Part shown: piece after piece, positions 24,385-35,045 of the stretch
Numbering within the stretch: position 1 is the first letter of the stretch
How the letters are laid out: each line of letters opens with the position of its first letter
From: Anadara kagoshimensis
Lineage: Eukaryota > Mollusca > Bivalvia > Arcoida > Arcidae
Length of the DNA: 64,000 nucleotides
Assembly: GCA_021292105.1 (NCBI GenBank)
Contig: CM037871.1
Coordinates: 58,054,866-58,118,865, forward strand
Reading direction: 5' to 3'
Notes under the pieces: model-generated
What the model was told of the DNA's origin: nothing
Database searches by the model: none
What the model saw: only the letters and a program-made list of their open reading frames with translations
Program-made: the position numbers and the translations under genes

Positions 24385-24825
24385 TAATAATTTCTGCAGA
24401 ACCCATGGCCATAGAACACTGAGCCTACTTAGACAATTCCTGCAAAACCCATGGCCATAGAATGTCTGGTTGACTTGAATAATTCCTGCAGAACTTCCAG
24501 TCTTTGTGTCCCATTCCTGCAGAAACCATGATGATAGAACGCCCAGCTAACCTAAACATTTCCTGCAGAACCCAATGATTGGTCATAGAATGTCAAACAT
24601 ATTTGAACAATTCCTGAAGAACTCATGGTCATAGAATGTCAAGCCTACCTGAATATTTCCTGCAGAAACCATGGCAATAGAAGAGGGCCTCAGCCTACCT
24701 GAATAATTTCTGCAGAGCCCATTGTCATAGAACACCCATCCTACCTGAACATTTCCTGCAGAATGCTCAGCATACCTGAACAATTGCTGCAGAGCCCATT
24801 GTCATAGAACATCAAGACCACCTGA
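24385..24825. repeat. Degenerate tandem repeat, about 55-62 bp units
   Basis: TTCCTGCAGAACCCATGGCCATAGAA-like sequence recurs seven or eight times with much drift in unit length. The minus-strand frame at 24583-24783 lies inside it. Confidence 0.8.
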
Positions 24826-25358
24826 AATGATTTAGTCTATTTAGTTAAAGTGTACTTGAGGCAAAAGAAAATAAGAAAGTCTAATCATACAGCCCCATCT
24901 GGATTATCTTGAGATATTCACCATATGTAGAGAATTAAGATTATAATGTTGTTCTTTAATATAAAGTATATAATATGTAATATGATTACACATCCCCTGG
25001 GAGTGCAGTAGTACTAAAATGTTTAAGTTGCATTTGTAATGGTGATAGGGTAGTAACATTTATTTTCTGTGTAGAGTGGGAAATGTTGTCATTTATGGTC
25101 CAGATGGGAGTATCGTCTATTTCATACTGTTCAATTCCTGTCATTTATGAGGCTATAATGTATAATTACAATGTACTAATTAATGAACAAGAGATCTGAC
25201 TTATCTAGCACAGACACAGTCTTTATATCACAATCTATCCTTGATGATACATAAACCCACTTACCAATGTAACCAGCTTGATTCATCAGCAGAGCCCTAA
25301 CATCAGACTTTTTCTATACCTACACACAAACATTAGTTTAACTTACTCTGTTCCTTTT
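24826..25358. other. Noncoding, nothing recognised
   Basis: AT-rich with no support for a gene or mobile element. Confidence 0.5.
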
Positions 25359-26167
25359 TCGCTCACCTGGCCAAAGGCCATGTGAGCTTTTGCCATCACT
25401 TGGCGTCCGTCGTCGTCCGTCCGTAAACTTTTCACATTTTGGCTATCTCCTCTGAAACTAAGCAAACTTAACCAAACTTTAGAGGAATGATGTATTGGAG
25501 GTCCTTCACAAAGATTGCCGAAATTTTTCTGATCCGCCTAAAAACATGGCCGCCAGCGCAGAAGATAGTTTAACATTGGATCCTATGGGAAAAACAAATT
25601 TTTGGCTATCTCCTCAGAAATGACTGAAGCGAATTTAACCAAACTTTACAGAAATGATGTATAGAAGGTCCTTTACTTAGATTGCCAAAATTTTTCTGAT
25701 CCGCCAAAAAACATGGCCGCCAACGCAGAAGATAGTTTAACATTGGACCCTATGGGAAAAGCATATATATGCTATCTCCTCTGAAGCTAGTGAAGCAAAT
25801 TGAACCAAACTTTACAGGAATGATGTATAGAAGGTCCTTGACATAGATTGCCAAAATTTTTCTGATTGGCCAAAAAACATGGCTGCCAGCGCAAAAGATA
25901 GTTTAACATTGGACCCTATGGAAAAAACGCATTTTTGACTATGTCCTCAGAAATGACTGAAGCAAATTTAACAAAACTTTACAGGAATGATGTATAGAAG
26001 GTCCTTTACATAGATTGCCAAAATTTTTCTGATCTGCCATAAAACATGGCTGCCAGGGGAGAACATTGTTTCACATTGGACCCTCTTGGAAAAGCATATA
26101 TACAAATTTGCTTTAAAAGGATTTTAATCAGGTGAGCGATACAGGCTCAGCCACACTGAGCCTCTGG
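25359..26167. mobile_element. HINE-like element 3 with about 165-bp tandem core
   Basis: GCTCACCTG (25361-25369) is the reverse complement of CAGGTGAGC (26129-26137). A near-perfect 5' palindrome spans 25361-25387 (12-bp arms, one mismatch, loop AAA). A GTCCGTCGTCGTCCGTCCGT microsatellite (25405-25424) leads into four tandem units. The 3' hairpin AGGCTCAG-CCACA-CTGAGCCT (26143-26163) is followed by CTGG, as expected near a Helitron-type terminus. No coding capacity is seen. Confidence 0.72.
25439..26095. repeat. 163-167-bp tandem repeat, four copies
   Basis: GGCTATCTCCTC-like unit starts lie at 25441, 25604, 25770 and 25937. Shared words are ACATGGC(C/T)GCCA and TAGTTTAACATTGGA. Confidence 0.93.
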
Positions 26168-27029
26168 TTTCATTTTCAAACTTATCCCTGGTAACAAATG
26201 GTAGTTAATGGGGTTAGCCAGTGTACAACATAATACCCATAATATTTCTGCCAAACAATTGTTTCCATTGGAGATGGAACTGCTTCATTTCATGTTTTCC
26301 CGTAAAGATGACCTACCTCTAGGAAATTTTGACAAACATTTTCCAAAATATCCAGTACAAATGGGGTATTGATCACGTACCCAGTACAAATGGGGTATTG
26401 ATCACGTACCCAGTACAAACGGGGTATTGATCATTTGGTACGTAGTACGCTGTTGAACTCCATTAGTTGGTTCCATATTTGCATAAATCTTCTTGGCAAT
26501 GTAATCATGCAGCTTGATTAACCAGAGGAATCCTAGTAGCGGTATCAAACTTTTTCAATATCTGCATGCAAACATCACTTTAATTTCCTGTACCTCTTTT
26601 AGCTTTTCAAATTTAAGTAATAGCTGGTTGGTAATTAGTTGGTTACCATGCATACATACTATTTTTGTTTTATCAGGCAAAAACCATACTTTCCGCCCAT
26701 TCAATCAATTTTGCTCCAACTTGAATCTACTAGTATATCAATTTCTAATTAGAATGATTAATGAAATGTACCAGGTACACAAAATCTTCAAATTAAGTGC
26801 AGAGTCACGAGATTAAAGTCACTGTGCACCAGGATTGGAAACTGATATTGACATTATGCATGATTTATATTATGTCACGTCATATTCTTAGAAAATATAG
26901 TCCATATTTTATTTTTAATGATTTTTATAATTCATCTTCAATTTATTTGATAGTGTATTACAGAAGTTAATTGTCAATTAGTATGGTATTTGTAGTACAT
27001 AAAGAAAGATTTTTGTAGTCATACATAAG
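26168..27029. other. Noncoding with a small tandem repeat
   Basis: No gene was supported. It holds the three 29-bp units described separately. The frame at 26514-26816 shows no family features. Confidence 0.5.
26352..26436. repeat. 29-bp tandem repeat, three copies
   Basis: CCAGTACAAA(T/C)GGGGTATTGA units start at 26352, 26381 and 26410. Confidence 0.93.
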
Positions 27030-27220
27030 TACAGTAAAACCTTGTTATAATGCCCCTCGATAACTTAGCCATCTTGTTTATCACCACACTATTTTGAAGT
27101 CCCAAAATCCATTTTGTGTATGTTTTTCTTTATCCGTCTCCCCCAATTTATCGCCAAACCCCTTTATAACGCCAAAATTTGACTGAACAAATAGTAGCGA
27201 TGAATTGAGGTTTTACTGTA
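27030..27220. mobile_element. Pogo/Tigger-like MITE, 187 bp, with TA duplication
   Basis: TA (27030-27031), then CAGTAAAACCT..., and at the right ...AGGTTTTACTG (ending 27218), then TA (27219-27220). The 11-bp ends are perfect inverted repeats. A TA target and CAGTAAAACC ends fit the pogo branch of Tc1/mariner. No coding sequence fits in it. Confidence 0.8.
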
Positions 27221-27435
27221 TATTCATTCATGGAAAGAATGTCTGTAAATTTCTTAAGTCATTTTCTCATACTCACAAGAACAAGTACCCGGTAAGTATG
27301 GTTTGTGCTTGATACATCAAATTTAACAAATCTCTAAATTTTTGAGTGGTCTAAAAAGTCAGTTTAAGGATCTCAACCCAGTCCTTTCATCACCTTAGTT
27401 TGAATGCTACAGTATCTGAAGAGCAATGTAGTAAA

Positions 27436-27770
27436 CTGATTAGTCCAATAGTCGGTAGAGTGCTCGCTTCGTAAGTGGGAGGTCAGGGGTTCAAACCCTG
27501 ATCAGGTCTAACCCAAGACTCAAAAGTGGGTAGTGACTGTTCTTTCGCTAAGCACTCAGCATTATGAAATGAAAGTCAGGGTTCTTTTGGATGGGAACTT
27601 TAAATATTATTTAAATGAGGTCCCATCACAGTAGGCATGGCACCATATAATGCCAGCAGCGCAATGCACAGGCAATATTTCTGCATCTTTTCCTTAAGCT
27701 AGCAACATCTTGATATACGTGAAATGTTCTTGACTGGGACATTAAACACCATTACTCTACTCCATCATGC
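27436..27770 (+). repeat. SINE-A copy
   Basis: It carries a tRNA-like head with AGTCGGTAGAGTGCTCGCTT and B box GGTTCAAACCC, the body AAAAGTGGGTAGTGACTGTT, and the tail TTCTTGACTGGGACATTAAA followed by CACCATTACTC. It is diverged from the 29339 copy. Confidence 0.85.
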
Positions 27771-29324
27771 TAATTGTATCATTTTACACTTGATACTATT
27801 AGTAAGCCATGAGCTGTTCTAGTTGTCAACATTGGTAACTCACATACCATGGGTAACCCAAGACTGAAAAACTTAGTTTCAGTTAAAAAACAATATTTTC
27901 ATTGAATTTCCATTCAAAGGACAGAAAATTGCTCGACTTATCTTAAAATTCAAGATATCCAAATTTAAGATAACCAGACTTATATTGAGTAACTCATTCC
28001 AGACTTTTAAACATGTCGGAAAGTGCATTTTCCTTGCCATTGGCCTTTACTGGTTCACCTGTGTCAGTATAATGTGACAGGGTGAGTGGTATGCTTGTCT
28101 GTGGCGTACTGACTCGGTAAGCTAGTACCTTAAAGTCGCCCTGAGTGTGCACTGTTACAAGGCAGACCATACAACATACTTGCACCTCACATGCATACAC
28201 AAACTTTTTCATAGATTAATCCATGTAGTTCTTATCGTGAATAGCTAAAATAATTTCTGATGTGACGATAAGCAACATTCAACCAACCAACCATCATTCC
28301 AGACTTTTTAAAAATATCAATTTACCCATAAATTTGAGACATTCGTGTTTGATAGATAAATACACACATACATACCATATGCATACCTTATACTTTATTG
28401 ATAGTTAAAGTAACATTTATAATAAATTATAATACTTTATTTATTCATAAATAATCAAATTCAATTAACTATGTCTGTTGTCTTAAGTCTAGATGGGTAA
28501 TATTTTGTTCAGCATTTCAAAATTTATATGTTTTATGTTTATTGATGAACAGTATGATATTACATACCCTGGTACTCATTATTGAAACAATGTAACTTGA
28601 TGCTCTTTTGTGTAATATATTGAAATTCAACAGAATTGATTTTTTTTCTCTCTCATATTTCTTTACAGTTTTAAAAATTAATTGATTGGTAATAGATAAT
28701 AGTGTTAAAATTTGAATAAAACAAAAGAAACGCTGTATCATGATAGTATACTAGCTTATAGATAATGGAACTTCTGAATTACACATCATGTTTTCAAATA
28801 GATTGTAAATCAAAATACCTTTGAAATAGTTGTAATCTAATAATAATAGTTGGAATATAAATCAGCATAAAACAGCAAGCTTATATAATGTCTATATGAT
28901 TATTTTTTCAATACCATCGATATTGTATTCATAATTTTATTTCAAAAATATTAACAGTTGAATCTCGTAACATTTTAGTATTTAACCTTTTCCATATGGA
29001 TTTCAATTCCACTTCATGATATTCCATAACCTATATATATAGATTTCATGTCCATTCCATGCTATTAACTCTTCATGATACAATTATAATTTTTTTTTAT
29101 TATTTACAATCATTTTATTCACCTGTTTGTATTATGTTATATTGTGAATATCAATTTATCTGAGCCTGTATTTGCAGTACAAGACACCGTGAACTTGAAA
29201 GGATTTTTTGAAATTTAAGATATAGCTTGATGATGAAAATATCTTGCTCAAGTTTGAATTTTAATTTCTTAGGGTTATTCCCCCCCCCCAGCCCCCCACT
29301 CCATAACAGATGGTTAGAAGCAAA
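27771..29324. other. Noncoding, nothing recognised
   Basis: Very AT-rich. No gene is supported; the minus-strand frames at 27994-28212 and 28517-28741 lack recognisable motifs. Confidence 0.45.
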
Positions 29325-29338
29325 CTCTAATGTCTGTA

Positions 29339-29683
29339 AACCACTGCGGTAGCTCAGTTGGTAGAGTGCTCGCTCGGTAAGTGGGAGGTTGTGGGTTCGA
29401 ACCCCGGCCGGGACTGACCCAAGACTTAAAAGTGGGTAGTGACTGTTCTTTCTCCAAGCACTCGGCATTGCGAAATGAAAGTCACGGTTCTTTCGCATGG
29501 GAACTTAAAATAACCGAGGTCCCATGTCACTGTGGGGTTGGCACGCTAAAGAACCCTGCTGTATAATGCCATCAGTGCAACGCACAGGCAAAATTTCTGC
29601 ACTTTCTCCTACAACTGGCGACGTCTCAATAAGTGAAATATTCTTGACTGGGACATTAAACACCATTACTCAACTCACTCACT
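29339..29683 (+). repeat. Full-length SINE-A with perfect 14-bp target duplication
   Basis: The A box TAGCTCAGTTGG (29350-29361) and B box GGTTCGAACCC (29394-29404) form a Pol III promoter in a tRNA-like head. The body has AAAAGTGGGTAGTGACTGTT and AATGCCATCAGTGCAACGCA, and the tail has TTCTTGACTGGGACATTAAA. CTCTAATGTCTGTA flanks both sides (29325-29338 and 29684-29697), which marks a LINE-mobilised insertion. At 345 bp it is the best copy in the window. Confidence 0.92.
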
Positions 29684-29697
29684 CTCTAATGTCTGTA

Positions 29698-30487
29698 GTT
29701 TGATCATTTCTTGATTATTATTATTATTATCTTTTTTTTTTTAAAACTCCTTAATAGACTCTCTCCTCTTGAATGTTTTAATAATTTACCAGCCACAGCT
29801 ACAGTGTCTTTATAAAGAGTTATCTCCCATAGTTTTATCTTTCGTTGTATAAAAACAGAAAAAATAAGATGGATGTCATTTTCAATATGCTTTAATGTAA
29901 ATCTTCATGATAACTAGATTATGTAATGTACGATGACAAGGTTGTATATAACTTCACAAAAATGTGGATCCCTGAGGGACACTTGTCAGATAGTTTTTAA
30001 GTGCTAATAATAAGTTTTCTTGCATTTTCATAATTTTTACAGGCGTTTTCTAAGTTTCAATCAAATTTGTATGACTTGTGCTAGTATCCCAAAGGATGAG
30101 TCTGATCAAATTTACACAGGCAGAATCATTATTTTACATAAAAAAAAACACAAATTCCACATCCCATAAACCATACTTCAGAGATGTCAGTTCTATTCCT
30201 TGACTGAGTTACATCATACAAAATGTACAAAAATAAATAAAAAGTTTGATTTATTGCATGAACTTAATGCTAAAACATTCTGTTCCGCTAGTTCCGCTTC
30301 TAAGTAATTTGACACTGAAGCAATGGAATTAAATGCTCACCGAGTTTTAATTTGAATGACATGTTCTGGAAATTTTACAGAATGTTGTCAACAAGACTTG
30401 TATATAAAATTTTCAAGCACTCCATCAATTTTGACTTCATCAACATGAATGTTCACTTTACAGGAATCTGTGTTCATTCTAGAAAGG
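29698..30487. other. Noncoding, nothing recognised
   Basis: AT-rich sequence with no supported feature. Confidence 0.5.
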
Positions 30488-30960
30488 GCCATGCCGCCAT
30501 TGATTCCTTATTTTCCCAAATGACCAGACCATGTCACCATTGATTCCTTATTTTCCCAAATGACCAGACCATGTCACCATTGATTCCTTCTTTTCCCAAA
30601 TGACCAGACCATGTTGCCATTGATTCCTTATTTTTCCAAATGACCAGACCATGTTGCCATTGATTCCTTATTTTCCCAAATGACCAGACCATGTTGCCAT
30701 TGATTCCTTATTTTTCCAAATGACCAGACCATGTTGCCATTGATTCCTTATTTTTCCAAATGACCAGACCATGTCACCATTGATTCCTTATTTTCCCAAA
30801 TGACCAGACCATGTCGCAATTGATTCCTTATTTTCCCAATGACCAGACCATGTCGCCATTGATTCCTTATTTTTCCAAATGACCAGACCATGTTGCCATT
30901 GATTCCTTATTTTTCCAAATGACCAGGCCATGGGTCATTGACTTCTTATTTTCCCAAATA
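30488..30960. repeat. 40-bp minisatellite, about 12 copies
   Basis: CCATTGATTCCTTATTTTCC plus CAAATGACCAGACCATGTYR repeats at 40 bp (GATTCC at 30502, 30542, 30582 and onward). One unit near 30840 is 39 bp. There are no variable spacers. Confidence 0.95.
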
Positions 30961-31130
30961 ACCCCATTGTTAAGACCTTTGGGCATCATATTTAACATTA
31001 CATGAATGCAAAAATATTGATATTATGTTTTTGCAGAGGAAAGTTTTTGAAAATGGACCCTCTGAAAACAAATCTAGATTGAACACTGCATGAATACAAA
31101 ATCAAAATCCAATGATTGAAATTATTGACC

Positions 31131-31255
31131 TGGGTGGCCAATTGGTCTAAAGTGTGCACACATATGGATCACAACGCCTCTCACCAACTAGGTTCGAACT
31201 CCACTCGGGGCAGTTTCTAGTGTGAGAAAGTTTGTCAGTTTGCATGCACTCTCTG
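31131..31255 (+). repeat. SINE-B head fragment
   Basis: TGGCCAATTGGTCTAAAG (A-box-like, 31135) and GGTTCGAACTC (B box, 31191-31201) are followed by CACTCGGGGCAG and GTGTGAGAAAGTTTGTCAGTT. The body stops soon after. Confidence 0.75.
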
Positions 31256-31652
31256 AGAATAATCAGAAAAGTAAAATAAATGTGTGTTAATAAACTGTAT
31301 TAAAAAATCTTGAAAATAAGGGTGGAAAAGATTTAATGTAACTAAATACAAAAAAAATGGCTAGTATTGACAAACAAAATCTTGTCAGTTAACATATTGA
31401 AAATGTAATTAAACTTAAATATTGTACAAAAATCAGAAATGACAGGTGGTATTGTAGTGGTTTATATGGTGTATTGTATCATTATGTTTACAGTTACCAT
31501 CGTCCATTGGTGACTGATTATGTTATGTGACTGATTATGTTACAGTTTGTATACTTGGTAACTCCTGTGTTTTAATAGACAAATGATCCAAAAATGCAGG
31601 AACAAATGAAGTCTGCTATATTTGGTTACCGTTTAAATGTTATGTTTTTAAA
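31256..31652. other. Noncoding, nothing recognised
   Basis: AT-rich with no supported feature. Confidence 0.5.
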
Positions 31653-31985
31653 AGAGTTGAGTAAATGGTGTTTAATGTCCCAGTCAAAAATATTTCACTT
31701 ATATTGAGACGTCACCAGTTATAGGAAAAGGTGCAGAAATTTTGCCTGTGCATTGCACTGATGGCATTATACGGCAGGTTCTTTATCACGCCATGCCTTC
31801 AATGACATGGGACCTGGTTTATTTTAAGTCCCTATCCAAAAGAACTGCGACTTTCACTTCATAATGCTGAGTGCTTGGTGAAAGAACAGTCACCACCCAC
31901 TTTCAAGTCTTGGGTCAGACCTGGTCGAGATATGAACCCATGACCTCCCGCTTACGCCACAAGCACTCTGAGCTACCACAGTGGT
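31653..31985 (-). repeat. SINE-A copy, near full length, minus strand
   Basis: The reverse complement reads CCACTGTGGTAGCTCAGAGT, a B box with GGTTCATATCTC, CTGACCCAAGACTTGAAAGT, and a tail ACTGGGACATTAAACACC. The open frame at 31871-32092 overlaps its antisense strand. Confidence 0.88.
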
Positions 31986-32759
31986 TGATATTAGTTACCT
32001 CACTGTATTTTAGATTTTTCTATAGTGCATTAATTGTTGTAGATACATTAGGCAAATACAAAATAGCAATAACTGTATATTCTTTGATATAAAAATTGAA
32101 TATAAATAAAAAATTGATTTAATAAAAATATGGATTCGACCATTTATAAAGTTTGTTATATTATTTGGACTTTAGTTATAAGTTATGATAATATAGCTTA
32201 AAATCCAAAGAGGGTCATATTACCTGGTATCGTATTACCTGTCGGTAAGAGACTTAAAGGTGTATTAGATAAAATCGTAAGAGATTATTATGGGATGGCT
32301 GACCTAACGCGAGGTAAGTGATTGGCTGTTTCCCTCCAAATTGTTTACTACCACTTTACTCCAATGTTTACTGTTCAGAATTGATTTAAAACCAAGTTAA
32401 ATTTTATCCATGTGACTGAAAGTTTATGGAGTTCATCTGGATTTTTCAGGTAATATTTTTTTCATTTTATAAAAATTTTAGTTGCATTTACATTAAAATA
32501 GCAAAGCTTTAATTTTTGCATTTAGCACATCAATTCTAGTTTTTTGCATCAATAGGTGATAGCTTGTTTGTCATGCATCACTGGTATATGTTAAAGATGG
32601 TACATAGAAGTTTCCAGGTGATGGCACATGCAACTGAATTCACATGCATTATTGAAATTTTATGACTGTATATACCTGGATATGTATTAACCTACAGGTA
32701 TACTGCAGATAATGTGGTTCAGTATACAAACTATTATTAAAACTGCACAGTTTTATTTT

Positions 32760-32761
<2 letters not shown>

Positions 32762-32806
<45 letters not shown>
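32762..32806. repeat. (CT)n microsatellite
   Basis: About 22 perfect CT units, with GT-rich sequence just after (32840-32870). Confidence 0.95.
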
Positions 32807-32810
<4 letters not shown>

Positions 32811-33109
32811 ATGCTCTAACAACTAAGCTACCCAGACTGCTGTGTGTGTTTGTGTGTGTGTTTGTGTGTGATCTCTATGTGTATTTTTATGAGTATCTGA
32901 AAAGTGGCAATAGCTTATGCATTTCTTAAGTAAGCAAGTCAGTAAGCAAAAATGGGATAATTAGATTATTTCACTTTTATCAAGATGCCACCACATGAAT
33001 TTGCTGAGCTAGCTTATGTACATGTACCAATGCTGTGCATGTAATATACAATACATTGGATAATAAAAACTGAATTCCATGCCTTAGTAACAAAATGATA
33101 TTATAGTGG

Positions 33110-33330
33110 ATTATAATGGTACTGTATGGCCTAATCAGGATTCTGTCACTTATATTGACATGGACATTTCTGCTATGGTAGAGGAAACCAGAGTGTCTAG
33201 AGAATACCACCAACCTTCAGCGTATGAACAAACTTCATGAAACTAGAATACTAGGATCTCCCCGAGTTGAGTCAAACCTAGGCAGTGAGAGGTCGATCTG
33301 ATCTGTAAGCTTGGACTTGAAGCCATTGAG
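33110..33330 (-). repeat. SINE-B copy, minus strand
   Basis: The reverse complement carries GACCTCTCACTGCCTAGGTT then TGACTCAACTCGGGGAGATC (B-box region), CACTCTGGTTTCCTC, and TATAAGTGACAGAATCCTGA. These line up with the 34805 copy. Confidence 0.7.
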
Positions 33331-34019
33331 GTCCCCTCCATGTTCACGCTTGTAGTAAACGTGTCCTTAATGCATGTGATTGAATAAGCATATATTAAAT
33401 AAATTTACATATATATGCTAAATATTAAATTCTTTCAATACCTTGATTTTTTGCAATTAGTATGTTAACCTTTGTACATGCATATTATAATTCTTTAGTT
33501 ATGTAATTAATTATGCAGCATGTGTAATAATTAAGATGGCCACATTCAATTTGATATAAATGTAACAGGGAAATTAGGTCCTGCATGAGTCATTTTGTGT
33601 TGTGAAGTTAATACTTGGAATAAATTTTAAAATTTAAGTCCTTGACCTGTTTAAAAGGGGATTTAGATTTTAAAACACTCAAAAGGTTCAAACTTGTTTG
33701 ATTTAACCAGGTAGTACTTCCCCGATTTGAGCAAGTAAATTATCTAAAATAAAAAAATTGTCGTAACAACATCTAGTGTACCTGTCGTTTTGGAATCGTC
33801 CTATGACTCATGATATTTAATCTTATCCACTGAGTGACATGTGTATGTGCACATCACACAACCAAATGGTCACTCTATCAACGCACGTACGAACGAACAA
33901 TGTTCACCTTTATCGATCCAAATTTTTAAACTGAAATTTCAAATGCTAACGTACTAAATTTAGAAGAATGTTGATTGAATTGCCTTTGAAATGCATGTGA
34001 AAATTTTCAATGTACCATG
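33331..34019. other. Noncoding, nothing recognised
   Basis: AT-rich. GTCACTCTATCAACGCACGTACGAACGAAC near 33870 is a short GC-richer patch without a known motif. Confidence 0.45.
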
Positions 34020-34281
34020 CAGCCCTCAATTTTGTCAACTAAAATGGTGGGCCAAATCAACCTGGAATTGTGTCTGGCGACCTAAAATTTGTTAATGGTG
34101 GCCAGCTTGTCCACTTTAGATTTGAACTTTTGTAATACAGTTTTAAAAAAGTGCACTTTTGTTTTCATACCTATAAGATGCCTTAATTTCCTTCATTTGC
34201 AAGAAAAGATTGTCTGGCCACCTGAAAATTTTAATTGGTGGCCAGTTGGTCACTTGGTTTTTAAACCCAGTTTGAGGGCTG
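34020..34281. mobile_element. Possible short TIR element with two hairpin units
   Basis: CAGCCCTCAA (34020-34029) and TTGAGGGCTG (34272-34281) are perfect 10-bp inverted repeats 262 bp apart. Inside are two related hairpins: TGGCGACC...GGTGGCCA (34075-34104) and TGGCCACC...GGTGGCCA (34215-34244), 140 bp apart. CAG/CTG ends suggest hAT, but the 8 flanking bases do not match, so the assignment is weak. Confidence 0.45.
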
Positions 34282-34804
34282 ATATATGTGCTTGACAGGG
34301 ACAGGTAACTCATGATATTTCACATTCATAGAAAAATATATCGTGTAACAGAACAGAATTTGTAGCTTTTGTTATGTGCAGACTGACCAATTCGACAGAT
34401 TTTTCCGTTTTTAACTAATTTATACCATAAAAACAGATAAAACGTACAGATAAAATGAAAAGGTCAAATTAGACAATTTTTTTCCATTTTGATGGTTTTT
34501 TTTTTTTTTTAAATTAAAAGTGTTAAAAATTCTGACTTTTTGTATGGAAATTGAACTAAAATCAAGCACTTAACGATAAAAAGTACCAGTAAATGGCAAC
34601 CCTTGCATACTAAAAATGTACCAATCTGGACAAATAAATAAATTTGATTGGTCAGCCTGTTATGATATGCGGTTAGCAATTGCCAAAACTACTAGTACAA
34701 ATAACAGATATAACACAACAATAATTAAGACACAAGACAAAGTATTGTGATGATGCCGTTATTGTATAAAATATTAGTATATTCTGAAATTATCTCTCTT
34801 GAAT

Positions 34805-35045
34805 AAGCCTTAGTATACAAGTGGTCTAAAGTACTTACTTACGTATCACACGCCTCTCAGCGCCTGTGTTCGGATCACAGCGCCTCTCAATGTCTCTCAT
34901 TTGGGATAGATACTAGTGTGAGAAAGTTTGTTAGTTACTGAAGGTCGGCACTCCAGTTTCCTCCGCCATCCCTGAACTGACCACCTCTTTATGAGTGAAA
35001 GAATCTTGACTAAGGCATAAAAACTTTATTACTCTGCTCTACTCT
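34805..35045 (+). repeat. SINE-B copy with tail
   Basis: It carries AAGTGGTCTAAAGTAC, a doubled CACAGCGCCTCTCA block, TAGTGTGAGAAAGTTTGTTA, GCACTCCAGTTTCCTCCGCC, and the tail AGTGAAAGAATCTTGACTAA followed by GGCATAAAAACTTTATTACTC. It is the most complete SINE-B here and was used to define the tail. Confidence 0.8.

Noticed and set aside
29345..29413. A tRNA gene (clear A and B boxes)
   Set aside because: The ends of the supposed acceptor stem (GCGGTAG and CCGGGAC) do not pair, and the sequence continues into the SINE-A body. It is a tRNA-derived SINE head.
30488..30960. CRISPR-like regular array
   Set aside because: The 40-bp units are contiguous with no variable spacers, and the genome is animal.
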